In this document: positions 24,102-35,867 of the stretch, piece by piece
How the letters are laid out: every line of letters begins with the position of its first letter
How positions within the stretch are numbered: the stretch's first letter is position 1
NCBI GenBank assembly: GCA_022592445.1
Contig: JABYQR010000052.1
Location: 117,107 to 181,106 of the forward strand
Origin: Cytidiella melzeri
Taxonomy: Eukaryota > Basidiomycota > Agaricomycetes > Polyporales > Irpicaceae
Direction of reading: 5' to 3'
DNA: 64,000 nucleotides
Notes under the pieces: model-generated
The model's input: only the letters and a program-made list of their open reading frames with translations
Databases searched by the model: none
What the model was told of the DNA's origin: nothing
Program-made: the position numbers and the translations under genes

Positions 24102-25250
24102 AGTGCGAGAACTGTAGCCCAGACCCACCAAAAGCAGTGCGTATGTGCGTAGCGGTGATGTCACCGGTATGGCGCACTTACGACGCGTGACGTCACGCCC
24201 ATCACTGCATAATTGAACCCTAACCACAACCGAGGCGGTGAAACTATCACCGCAAGGAGAAACCTCGCCGTGGAATGCTCCTCACTTGACTCCTTTCTTG
24301 TCCAAAACTTCTCTGGTGGCGGCGGCCATGACGAGTAACACATCGCGGTACACGGCCAAAGTCACCCGCGCACGGCAGTTGTCGTCGCCATCGACTTTGA
24401 GAAGATTGCATGGGCCGACCCTACATGCGAGCTGGCACCAAGAAATCGTCTCAGCTGACAAGCAGTGGAAAGCCACCCACATGATACACTTGGACGTTCG
24501 GATGGAAGTTGGCAGATAGATGCAAAGCGTTAATCCGCGCTAGACGGAGCATCCATCGTCTGCGGGACGCCAACTGGAACTTATTGGGTAGATGGTCAGT
24601 GCCTGTACAAACTGCATCACGAGCAGACACTTGTTCAACCCCTGAAGACTGTAGTCCACAGTTACAGTACAAAATGAAATTGTCATGCCGCCGGCTGTTT
24701 CACCCTATGAGTCTCTCCAGAATCTCTGTCGATCTCTGCAACACATCTACGGCAGCGGAAGTTTTTGCTACCTCGCTTGGCATGCCGCGGGAAGCTACTA
24801 TGCATACGCAGCGCAACTATTGCTCAACAAAGCATCACTGAACTCTGATACAGCTGCTATGCCGCGCAAGATCATTTGGTTGTCAAGCTCTGAGTTCCAC
24901 GCATGTACCTACAGCGATATACTGTTGTGACAACTCCCTTCTCGCGCTCCGACACATCTTGATAGTCATCACCAATGTACATGATTGCCTAGCAAAACAA
25001 TGCTCATGCACAGCCTCGCCTTTTGGTGTTCTATCCTTAGAGGACGCGCCGACTCAGCCAACGGACATCTTGCGGGATGAGTAGGTCAGTCACATACCCT
25101 TGAATGTCTGACCTGATGCTCTGTATTCTCTCCGAGACTCAACGTCTTAGGTCGCCCTCTATTCTCTGTCCAGTGCTGCGCTCTTGCAACATGCCCAGTG
25201 TCCTTGTTGACTGTGACATTGAGCAGAGGTCTCGTGATGGGAACAGTAAT
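24102..25250. other. Intergenic region with no supported gene
   Basis: Short ORFs on both strands (for example around 24282-24482, minus) overlap each other and show no recognised motif. CpG content is normal, unlike the block that follows. Confidence 0.4.
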
Positions 25251-27290
25251 ATTGGGCAAGGGGGGCAAGATGGGTAAGGTGATTTAGGGTTGGTAGGTAG
25301 CATGATGTTGGGCAAGGTGACATCCAATCTGGTGGGCATAACAGTGACGTTAGGTCTGGGGGCAGGGTGATGTCCAGTCTGGTGGGTAAGGTAATGTTTG
25401 GTCTGGTGGGTAGGGTCACTGTGACTGGGATAGCAAAGACAACAGCAAGAATGACCACCAATGCAGAAAGATAATGGTGTGAGAACCAAATATGTTGCTG
25501 ATAGATGTGAGATTCTCAGGGCACACAATGGGTGAATGGATTTGCTAGCAGACCTCATCCATCCTTGCACAGCTTATATACTGTTTTGCAAGAGATAGTC
25601 CTTGGCCCAATACAGTGACTCTATTCTACTGCATTATTTCACTGAGTTGTGTTCCTCTTCCACTGTGTCCTTCTTCTGAGCCATTGTTTGCCTTCTCTTG
25701 GTCACTGCATTTATACTGTGTTCTTTTCACTGCCTTGCATTTTGAAGTCACATTTCTCTTTGACTTGGCAACTGCAATTCACTGTGTTCTCTCTCCTTTC
25801 CTCTCATCCCTCGTGTCCTCTTTCATTCTTCCACTCAACCTTTGCATTTTCCTACCATTGCCCTCTTGGGCTCTTTACCTCACACCTTGTAAACCTGTTG
25901 GCATGCATTGCTTTTATTTCTTGTCCCTTCCCTACATACCCTATTACCTTCTTCTTGCTCCTAGTTGGTGTGAGGCTCCCTCCTACCCCTTGCATTGTAC
26001 TACTTGCGCTCCTTGCGCCTTGTTTCTTTGCACTACTTCTCCTTGCATCTAGTTGTTTCTTGCCACATCACATCACCTCTTGTTTGTGTTCAGGCATAGC
26101 CTAGGACTCTCGGACCCACTTGCATCACATATTTACTTTGCTTCTGTTCTTACTCACACACACAATTGCCTCCCCAAGGTCTGGTGTGTTTGTGCCTGGT
26201 CCCTCCATGTCCAGGGGATGTGTTAGTGTCTCCATGGGGTTGGACCCAATGGAATGGTAACAGAGTTATGGAAGACCAAGGATGGAACCAGGGCATTGGT
26301 AACCAATCAGAGTTAGGTCCAAGGTGGCAGTAGAGAAGGAAAGAGAGTCAATGGCATAGTAGTTTGTGTTGAACAGAGATGACAAGAAATAAGGAGTGAT
26401 GGGGAAGGACAAGTTGGGTCATCAAGGTAAAGGCAGAAAATGGCTAGCTACTGATATGAAATGAAAAGAGTAGAGTGTGAAGACTGTTTGTAATAGCTTT
26501 TTATCAATCCATCATTATCACTCCCTTGCTTATTGTAGATTGTGACAGGTAGTAGTGTTGACCTGACACCAACCTTTTTTGTACATGCATTGGATTTATC
26601 TCTATCTAACAGTGGAGATACTTTTGCATTTTAACCCTGGAGTAGCCTAGAAGTTTAGGATGTCACATTCAAATTGTCGGTGGTCTTCTTCCCCTGGTAA
26701 GCCACAGTCTGAAGTCAATCATGAGAAGTACCTGCAATGGTCTGGAGAAATGGCTGGATTCAATATAATTGAGGGAATCTACAGATCCAGTAATCTCAAC
26801 TACTAACAAGCAGAAATTGCTACTTGTAGTCAGCCAAAGTAGCATGAGTGTTTGAGGTCAGAGAAGGCCTTCCACTGTGAATAGTTAACATCAACAAACA
26901 CATCCCTGTTGCATTTCATCAACTGGTACAGTGCCAATACCAATTGTATTCACCAGTCAGATGGTTATTGGCAAGACTGAGGGCTGTTTTGACAACTTTT
27001 GCCTGCAACCTTGACAAGTGCCACAAAAATTTGTCACTCCAAGAAAAGTCAACCATGACTAACTCTTGGTCAGCCTATGCACTTGTATAGGCACTTGCAG
27101 TTACAAGTCACTTTCCATCCAGATGGGGTGTTGGTGGAGACTGCTCAATTCAGCTCCATGACACAGCTGGTAAAATTCCTTGTGAACTTGAAGATAGCCT
27201 GACTTGGATTGGAACACCATTCAATGAAGCACTGACAACATTTACTGAATTGCTTACTAACAGTAGCCTTAGTATTTGGACAAGTATTAC
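25250..27290. mobile_element. CpG-depleted relic, probably a decayed LTR retroelement
   Basis: From about 25,600 to 27,290 I count only around five CpG dinucleotides, while flanking DNA is CpG-rich. TpG and CpA are abundant, as expected after deamination of methylated cytosines. No frame stays open with recognisable protein motifs. A TATA-like site (CTTATATACTG, about 25570) is followed by pyrimidine-rich DNA, as in an LTR. At 26255-26271 lies a sequence close to an initiator-tRNA-Met primer binding site. The edges are soft; normal CpG content returns at about 27,300. The relic interpretation is inference, while the CpG depletion is directly visible. Confidence 0.5.
25252..25440. repeat. Imperfect G/T-rich tandem repeats
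   Basis: Irregular repeats built around TCTGGTGGG with spacers such as GGTGAT/GGTAAT and GTCCAG/ATCCAA, at least four variants within 190 bp. They sit at the left edge of the CpG-poor block and may be part of its LTR or promoter. Confidence 0.5.
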
Positions 27291-28029
27291 TGAGTGATAA
27301 CGGATTTTAAAAGTCCGGTGTACTTTGTTAACTAAGGGGCACTTGTCCCACAGGAAACTTCCTCAACTCGACAACTCACGATTCTTTCATCCGTTCATGA
27401 GCCCATGCAGCCTGAAGACTTTCGGAGTAGAAACATAGGTTTCCTCTTCCACGCCAGCCAGAAGCAGCCCTCACCTGATTACTATGAGGCACTGTGGGTA
27501 CGTGGTGAGCTTGCCGTCGTATATTTACTAAGCATCCATACATACCAAGGTGCAGCACTTCACACAAACCACCAAACTCGGTTGCGACGCTGTGGTGGGC
27601 TGTGGAATCGTATGGGGATAAGTACTGTTAGCGTGCACTGAGCGTTCGGGGAACTCTAAACCGCCCGCGAAATCTGATGGACCGCGTTTGCCGACCCTCA
27701 TGCCATACTACGTGCAGACTGCAACGAGATGTGGTCTCAAACACGCCTTCGCGTTATGAACCTCAGCACGGAGCAAAGCTGCCAGCCGCAACGCTCATGC
27801 ACGCGTCTGGGATTTCTGGTGGGTCAGCCTTTCGTTAATGCTTACACCCATTAATGTACCAAATATCATCTCCGATGTGGGATTCACCCAGCATACGGAG
27901 ACGGAAATGCTCGCCAGTCGGAAATGTTGGCCGACAGTCGGGGCCAATTCTGATTATGCTGAGGCCAATCAGCCGGTCGAAGCCCCCATGTATGTAATCG
28001 GCTAGCGTACTATATCCAACGCCCGTCGT
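27291..28029. other. Intergenic region
   Basis: Normal CpG content again; only short ORFs without motifs. It ends in the promoter of the seven-helix gene, where a TTATATA box lies at 28030-28036, about 60 bp before its ATG. Confidence 0.4.
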
Positions 28030-28093
28030 TTATATACCTGCGGGGGACTATGCAGAATCTCCTCCAGTCGTCGCTGTTTTACTGGTCTACGGT

Positions 28094-29956
28094 ATGGAAG
28101 GCACCCTTGAGCGTGGCTCCACGCACTTCGACTCTGCCGGTGCGGTTTCTGCACTGTGGCATTTGGAGTATACGAGGTTGTGTGCATGTAAGGTCAATTT
28201 CCTTCTGTGCAGACAGGGCTCGCTAACACATTTTCGTTCCTTAGTTGTGTCCGCAATGATTGTTGTGTACGACTGCGGTGCGTGCCAACCTTCAACGCAA
28301 TACTGACTCCGCTAACTTCGTCCAGTCTTGTCTCTTGAGCGAGAGGTATGGAGAGCTTGTAAAAAACACATTTTTTTCTAACCTTTGCTGCATGGAAGAT
28401 AGAACTGGTCTGGGTGAGCTCAGTGTTGTATGTTCAGCTTGATTTCGACTGAGCGTAAATCGCATACAGAGAAAACGATGGTCAATAATCAAGGGCGTAT
28501 ATTTATGGGTGCGTCGATTTTCGCCCCTCCTGAAAACGCCCAGATTGAACAACAGTAGCACCGGTACTTCGGTCTCTTCTGCATTTTGTAAGTTGGCCTT
28601 GGAGCGACTTCTTCCCAAATTACTAACGTTATGGTGTTTCCGACTGCAGATTCGAGGCAATCGGTACGTATTGTCTTGTGAGATCTCAGCGTCTAGTCTC
28701 AACTTTTGCGACAGCACTTTCGAGAAACCACGCGTCGAACGATGTAAGTGCTATGTCTCATATAGTCAAGTAGTCAAAAAGGAGCTCAACCATCTTTCGT
28801 TCAGTTGTACGTCTCTTGATGCTCTCGCCATCACACCTTACTGATAACTGACCCTCATCTCTAGCTGTACGTCGTACTTCTGCCTTTGAGAATGACTTTC
28901 CTCATTCTGCGGTAAAAGGCTCGTTCTGGTTCCAATGGGAAGTGTGGTGCTATCTGAGCCTCGTGTTCACTTCAGAAGGTGCTTTCCTCTTTGCAGGAAT
29001 ACGACATTGTCTCACATGTATTCTATGCCAGTGACATTGATCCTATGGATATGGGTCGTTTATAATCGAAACAGGTGGCTTTTGGCTTTCTTGGGTGCCA
29101 CCTTTGTCATCGAAATCGGAACGGTCGCGGTGCTGTTGGCAGTGTCCATTCCTTCCGAACTTGGTTCGTCGTTAGTTTTCGCGCAGGTGGTCCTTGACTA
29201 ACTCGTACCACAGCGCAATCGGTTCTCCTGCCAGGAAGAAGCTTCTGTATCACCGCGCCACCAAAGCTCACGTTCAAAATCGTGTGGCTTCCTATTTTGA
29301 TCTTTGACCTTTGTCTATTGGCAATGTTTATGTATAAAGGTATCCGTACGTCTCTTTCACGCGAGGCGCGGCCGTCGTTCGGCGTGTATCAAATGGTTTA
29401 TGAACACACTCTCTTGAATTTCTTCGCGTGAGCACTGTACCACTTACATTGTCGAGAAGGAAGCACTAATACCTCTGGCGTTGACGCACAGAATAACAGC
29501 ATCATACTTTGCGTGCGCGATAATGTGGCTAGTCGCTGCCGTTCGTCTCATCTCACCGTTCTTCCACGCCGAAGCTGACCCGATTGTCATTGAAAGCCTG
29601 ACTTGGCTCAAATTCCAGTTACGTTTGCCATGGCGTTTTCTGTCACTAACTGTACTCGATTGCTTCTCAACATCCGACGGGCATACTACTTTGGCACTGA
29701 TGACGCCGAGCCAGGGTTGTTATCTTGGTCCGTCATTGCCGGCGGAGAGACTCTCAGTGTCCCGCACATTGTAGCCCTTCCCCGTCTTCGTGGCAGACAG
29801 CAGAGGTCGCAAGAATTTCCGGGAGAGATACAGGTGGAGGTGGAGGTGGCGGTGGAAGTTGAGGTGAACAGAGCCGTCTCGGAATCCCCGAAGAGTTTCG
29901 ATGACTGTAGGGAAGGCGAGTATGAATTATTGGAAATCAAAACAATCCCGAGGTGA
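28094..29956 (+). CDS. DUF6533-type seven-helix membrane protein
   Basis: Seven or more exons. The start is the ATG at 28094 (MEGTLERGSTHFDSAGAVSA). The diagnostic N-terminal domain reads VVSAMIVVYDC, then VLSLEREIELVW, then RKRWSIIKGVYLWVRRF across two introns, matching the DUF6533 pattern (YD...LTLDxEIExVW...W). Later segments are SFWFQWEVWCYLSLVFTSE, VTLILWIWVVYNRNRW, LLAFLGATFVIEIGTVAVLL, KIVWLPILIFDLCLLAMFMY, ITASYFACAIMWLVAA and IPVTFAMAFSVTNCTRLLLN, then a cytoplasmic tail with a (VE)n-like acidic/hydrophobic run. The stop is at 29956. Around 29535-29595 the frame changes; a 56 bp intron with a weak donor (GTTCGT) would solve it, but a frameshift is possible. Function unknown; probably a plasma-membrane receptor-like protein. 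Confidence 0.7.
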
Positions 29957-31006
29957 AATCCGGTTGTTGTCAGTGAGTCTTTTGCTTGAGGGTGATGGTC
30001 GTACTAGACTGACGAGTGTGTGCAGCTCCGACTCGCCTGGTAGTGAGTGTATATATGTACTCTCTCTCTCTCTCCGATACGGACGTTCGCATATAGCGCG
30101 CCGGAATACATAACACTTCCGCCATGGCACCTCGGGATGATGAGATTGTCTCAGTTGGCGAACTTTTTGTGATAGACGGAAATGCTGATGAAGATAGGCA
30201 CAATTCCTCCAAGAAATCAGCGGCAGTACAGTTTCCGCGCTGGGGACCGGGCTACATTTTCTACAGATGTACAGGGCACAGTTGCCTCATCCGAAGGTGG
30301 TGAGCCTCTTCGTACGCCGGTCGGGATTATTATGTATGACACTGACTACGGTCCGCGCAGTCTATTGTCGATTGAGATTTGCATCTTCCATTCACCGCGG
30401 TTTCCCAGTCTATGACTTTTGTTCCCACAACAAGGGTCTCATGTATGGGCCGAACGAAAACACTAGCGACGGCTTCGACGATCACGGAGAGAACATGAGG
30501 ACGTCGCTGGGGTCGAAGTTCCGGTTATCACCATTTCTTGCTCAGTAACTCACCTGAGCGATCCTTTCTTGCTTGGGTACGACTTGGAGCATGTTGCAGC
30601 GTGGCCAACACGAGGCGTACTCCGACGCAGCCACCGGTGTTGTTTGTGAGAGATGGTAGCCTTGTAGTTGGATAGGGACGCTGCATGCCGCGTCGGGCGG
30701 TATCTCTGATTTTTGCTGCAAGCTTACGCGATTGGCCTGCGTGGCTTTCGAAATATTCGAAAGTGCGATAAAGGCACGGAAACATAAGAAAGCTAGAACA
30801 TTTGATGTTGAACATGTGGTGATATGTGGCCTGGCGAAATTTAGGAGGGAGAAAAAGGCGAGGGCCGCTAAAACTCAGTGATACAGCCGACGGATAAGAA
30901 GGTTCCGCACGCGACTCGTGTTCGTGGTTCACGACCTGCACGACCCTTCTCTCTTTTCTTCTTGTACGACCTCACGACCCCGAGTGTAGCGACGACGGCG
31001 ACGACT
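29957..31006. other. Intergenic region upstream of the ABC transporter
   Basis: Contains a short ATG ORF (30124-30297, MAPRDDEIVSVGELFVIDG) with a possible donor after it, but no partner exon in a matching phase was found. A (TC)n run sits at about 30061-30075. No gene is supported. Confidence 0.4.
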
Positions 31007-34000
31007 ATGGCTGGCTCAGACTCCTGGGCGGCCGCTACAATCCCAACGACGATAGTATGGACCCCTCTGTTCGTCCTGCGAGTGCTATCGCCACTTTTTG
31101 TCCTCTTAGCTGCGCTCTCTACCATTCCTGCGCGTCCCTCTCCCCCCCAGTCTCCCTCTCCTATAACGTCTGTCGTCGTCGCTACCCGTTCGCCTCGTCG
31201 TGCTGTGGTTCTGTCTCTTCTCTCTCTCGCGTCTCTCACCTTTCTGCTTGATGGTCTCGCATTCGTCGCGCTCACTGTTATCAAAAAGCAGTGGCCAGCA
31301 TGGACTGGTGTCGAAATCGGTGCTCTCGAGGGCCTCGTTGGCTTTGCTGGATTGGCGGCCCTCGGTGCTTGGAAGGATATTCAGGGCGTCCAAGTATGGT
31401 TCTTCAGGAGAATTCATTTTGCAGTCACTTGGGCCCTTCTGCTCGACATAGCGCAAGTGATTCTGATTGGGTTGGCTCTCAAAAGTGCGTTGGCCCTCGC
31501 TGTTTCTCTCATTGAAGCTCACCGACATGTTCAGAGCCTCTTCATCCTGTCTCTCTTGCCCATTTGGCCTTCCCCGTTTTCCGGGTCCTTCTAGAGGTCC
31601 CTCTCCTGTTCGCACTGGGCAACCCTCGTGTATCATATTCGTCCGTCGGAAATGGCAGCGAGGATGCAACAGACACTACGCACCTTCTTGAATCGAGTGA
31701 AGCTACCGCTGTGGCCTCCACGGGTTTATCGTTGGCTCCAGAAGCATCCAAGTATGGCACCTTCAGGACGGGTCGTTCTCTCGCACCCACTGTATCAAGC
31801 CCCACAACTCGCGCACCTACGCCTGCACCGTCCACTGCACACGTCCCCCACGCAAAGGTATGCTTATCTAAGTTGTGTCTCGTGAGGAAATAGCTCATCG
31901 CTCATGTAGGGTGCTTCGCGCTCCCAGGACAAGGAGGACATCAACCTGGACCCCTCGTGGACCGAGATTTTGCGTCGTATCGGCCGTATTGCCCCATACC
32001 TATGGCCCTCGAAGAGCCGTCCTTTGCAGTTGCTTGCGCTCCTGTGCATTGGCTTGATTGTCGTTGGGCGTTTTGTCAACTTCCTGGTCCCGCTTGCGTT
32101 TGCGCAGGTTGTTCGCATCTTCGAGGAGGGATCGAAAGTTTCTCCGTGGCCGTATCTCTTCGCATACGTTGGTCTGCGCTTTTTGCAGTCACCGGGTGGC
32201 CTGGCAGCTCTGCGTGACGTGAGCACTCATATTTATATATTTTGTCATGTCCCTCACGCGCCTTACTACAGTCACTCTGGGCTCCTGTCATGCAGTACTC
32301 TGATCGCGGTACGTTGGCAAATTCTGACGTCGACTTTCGAAGCTAACGATTGCCATAGAGATGTCTGTGCTTTCCTTCGATCACTTGCTCAACCTTTCCT
32401 TCAACTTCCACACGCACCGCAAGACGGGCGAAGTGTTACGGATTCTGGACCGTGGTGCCGCCATCAACCACACTCTCGAGTTGATCTTGTTCAATATCAT
32501 CCCAACATTTGTGGATATTTTTGTTGCGTTAATCTTCTTCAGCATCTACTTTGAATGGGTCTTGTCTCTTGTCATTTTCTTCGTCTTTGCAGCTTACGGT
32601 GAGCTGTCTGTTGTGGTTTGGGACAATTGTGATGTACTGATTAATAACATACAGTTGCTGCAAGCGTCATCCTCACTCGGTACCGCACTAAGCTGCGCAG
32701 ACAGATGAACGAGCGCGATGTGGTATGTGATCCAGCTTTAGTTTTCTTGCCGAAGATGCTGAGTGCACGTTTTACAGGTCACTCGCGGCATCCATACAGA
32801 CTGCTTGCTCAACTATGAGACAGTTAAGTATTTCAATGGCGAGCAGCACGAAAGCGACCGCTACCAGGATGCGATTCGGCAGTACCAGACTGTCGAGTAC
32901 AAGGTCATGGGTACGATACCTACATATCATGTTCCCGCTCTGTAATTCTGACGTGTTCATAGTCTCTTTGAATCTGCTCAACCTCGTTCAGAACTTTATC
33001 ATCGTAAGTGTTCACTGTACATCTCCTACTCTACGCTGACGCAATTTGTTCCCTAAGACTGTTGGCTTGTTAGTCGGATCCATGATTGTAGCTCTTCGCG
33101 TCGTTCACGGCCAGTCTCAACCACATCAATTTGTCTTCTTCATCACGTATCTTGCTCAGGTGAGTCGATTTCGCCCCGTGTTCACCCACTACATGACGTA
33201 TTGATTATCTGCCCGCCAGCTCTATGGTCCTCTGAATATGCTCGGCTACATCTACCGCTCCGTGAATCAATCTCTGGTGGATACTGAGAAGTTGTTGAAG
33301 CTCCTGAATGAGCCGACGGATATTAACGACAAGCCTGATGCCACCGACTTGATTGTCGAGGATGGGTCGATCGAATTTGGCAGGTTCAATCAACTTTGAA
33401 CATGATAGCTCACTCACAGTATGAATTTCAGAGAACGTCACCTTCTCATACGATGGCCGCACGACTGCTCTCAACGGCGTTTCATTCAAGGTACCCAAGC
33501 GCTCTTCTGTCGCCCTAGTCGGCGAGTCCGGCTCTGGAAAGTCGACTATCTTGCGTCTTCTCTACAGGTTCTACGACCTGAAGGAGGGCGAGGGGAGGAT
33601 CTTGATTGACGGCAAGGATATCCGCGATGTTACGCAGGCTAGTTTGCGCAAGGCTATCGGCGTCGTGCCTCAGGATCCTGTACTGTTCAACGCCAGTATT
33701 GGATACAACATCGGGTACGGAAAATTCGACGCAACCCAGGAGGAGATCGACGCTGCAGCGAGAGCTGCTCAGATGCACGAGCGGATTGCGACATTCCCTG
33801 ACGGCTACGATACGAAAGTCGGCGAGCGCGGTATTCGTCTGAGCGGGGGTGAGAAGCAGCGCGTAGCGATTGCTCGCACTTTGCTCAAGAACCCCCCGAT
33901 CTTGCTTTTGGATGAGGCTACCAGGTGCGTTGATGTTTATCCCTTTCATCTGTGGACAAGTGACTTATCATGTGTGCAGTGCTTTAGACACGTCTACGGA

Positions 34001-35206
34001 GAAGGACATCCAGAACGCGCTTCAACATCTCGTTGAGGGTCGGTCTTCCCTGTCTATCGCCCACCGTCTTTCGGTACGTAAACATTCTGCATCGCGTTCC
34101 CACGTCTACTCATTCACATTAATGTATTGCATCTAGACTATCAAGTCCGCTGACGTGTACGTTATCTTGCAAGGCTTGTTCTCATGTCATATACTGATCC
34201 ATTTCCTTTTCATAGGATCCTCGTACTCAAGGATGGTCAAATTGTCGAACAAGGAAATCACCAGGAGCTACTTGCCAAGGGCGGTATGTTCGCGTCGATG
34301 TGGGCCGATCAGGTTTCTGCCAACGGGGAATCGTCTCCCGCGGACAAGAAGAGCGCTATTGGTGGTTATACAGTGGACGATGAGCCCTCTGGAAACGTTG
34401 AGGACACGGTCACGTCTGAGCTGCTTGTCGCTACTCCTGAAGTTGAGCCTGTGGAGGTTCCCGCCAACGGAGACCTCGAAGGGCCTGGCAATAAAGAGCC
34501 CGCTGTTGATGCCGTTGCTTTCCCATCCAGTGAGCCTGTTGCAGAGACACCTGCCCCGGTTGCGTTCCCGAGTTCCGATGAAGAAGGTCCTGTCACATTC
34601 CCAGTTGCCGATGCTCCCGCTGCGCTTGTGTTCCCGTCTTCTGAAGCTAAGGAGGAAGAAGTACCAGTTTTGTTCCCCTCCGAAGGTCGCGATAGCCCAG
34701 CGCCCGCAGGGGTAGCATTCCCAGGATCCGATACTTCTTCCGTGAACAATACGCCGTCGATTGGTGGAACGCCTGGTGTTACTTTCCAGAACATGCCCAC
34801 GCCTCCGCGCGAGGGTGCGTCGCCGGATCTTGATCAAGAGGGCAAGAGGAGGAGGACGCTATCCACTCAGGGCATTCAGCGTCTTGCGAGGAGGATTTCA
34901 ATTTCTGGTCGCCGTCAGGGCTCTACGAGTTCGATTCCTGCTGCCATTTTCAACTCGCTGAAGCGTGACAGTAGTTCGGTTTCCAAGGACTCGAAGGAGG
35001 AGGCTAACAAGGAGGGGAGCGTGCGTGAGGATGGCAGTATTGTCAACGCTGCAACAGGCAGTCCTAGCTCTCTCAACGACAGCCCCCCTGCGAGCGTGTC
35101 GAGCGACACCAACAAGTCGAAGCTGAGGAAGGACAAGAAGAAGGAGGTCAAGGAGAAGAAGCGGAGGAGCACAAACATGAGCAACATTATCACGAACGAC
35201 GACTAA
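31007..35206 (+). CDS. HMT1: HMT1/ATM1-type half ABC transporter
   Basis: About fourteen exons. From the ATG at 31007 the N-terminal hydrophobic domain has several helices ([40 protein letters not shown]), as in HMT1-type transporters. The core transmembrane domain follows ([70 protein letters not shown] [14 protein letters not shown]). The nucleotide-binding domain shows [10 protein letters not shown], Walker [10 protein letters not shown] (about 33521), the Q-loop [17 protein letters not shown], signature [16 protein letters not shown], Walker B ILLLDEAT split by an intron before [12 protein letters not shown], and the H-loop SIAHRLS. All catalytic residues are present. Related proteins move glutathione- or phytochelatin-bound metals into the vacuole. 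A tail of about 300 residues after [17 protein letters not shown] is unusual, with repeated VxFPSS motifs and a Lys-rich end. Confidence 0.9.
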
Positions 35207-35867
35207 GTCTTGTCGTGGTTGTGCTGACGGTTTTTCTTTGGCGTTTTTCTGTTTACTCACACACTTGGCTCGTTCTTGTCCCACTTGCTTGTGTATCACC
35301 AACCTACATTCATCTTCCATCCCAACTTCATGAAATGTTACGATATGATTTCTCCGTTTCACCGCTTCTCACCACTGGATATTTTGGTCGTTGTCACCCC
35401 CCGCACTGTCCCAATTTCTGGAGTCGATGTTCTCTTGCAATCTAGCCTTGTTTTTGCGTAACTTGCTGCCATATCGTCGCGTGTCCTGCCACTATCAGAA
35501 GTCTGCACTCGAGAAGCGCGCGCCATGAATCGAAGTTCGGCCGCGTGACCACCCGGCGTCGTTCGCATGGTCCGTGCGTGTCACACCACCTCCTTCTTCA
35601 GCGCGGGTGACTAATGTCACGCGTGTGCCACACCGCTTTTTCCGTATAAGGCAGGCGCCTTCTCGGGTCTAGGCTGAGCGAAGTAAGTTTGCGGACGCGG
35701 AGTTTGAACCTGTCGCCCCCCGCATATAAACCTGCGAGAGGAGCAGTTGGCTCTTCTTCAACCCCCTCTCTCTAGTCCCCTTACTCGCTGTTTGGGCTCG
35801 CGTTTCCAGTTTCCGTCTCGGTTTCTCAAGTTACGAAGGCTCCCGGTACTAGTGTATTATCAGAATC
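35207..35867. other. Intergenic region and promoter of the RRM gene
   Basis: Transporter 3' UTR followed by a promoter with TATAAA at 35725-35730, about 140 bp before the ATG, and a strongly pyrimidine-rich leader (CTTCTTCAACCCCCTCTCTC near 35752). Confidence 0.5.

Noticed and set aside
25139..25570. 143-codon minus-strand ORF with Pro/His/Thr repeats
   Set aside because: Translation of the imperfect tandem repeats at the edge of the CpG-poor relic, not a gene.
25615..26104. Two overlapping Leu/Cys-rich plus-strand ORFs
   Set aside because: Low-complexity pyrimidine-rich sequence of the relic element; two frames look alike, so no coding signal.
30124..30548. Possible two-exon small gene
   Set aside because: First exon looks plausible, but no acceptor in the right phase avoids an early stop.
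34268..34837. 189-codon minus-strand ORF
   Set aside because: Antisense to the repetitive tail of the ABC transporter; the sense frame is continuous with the ATP-binding domain.
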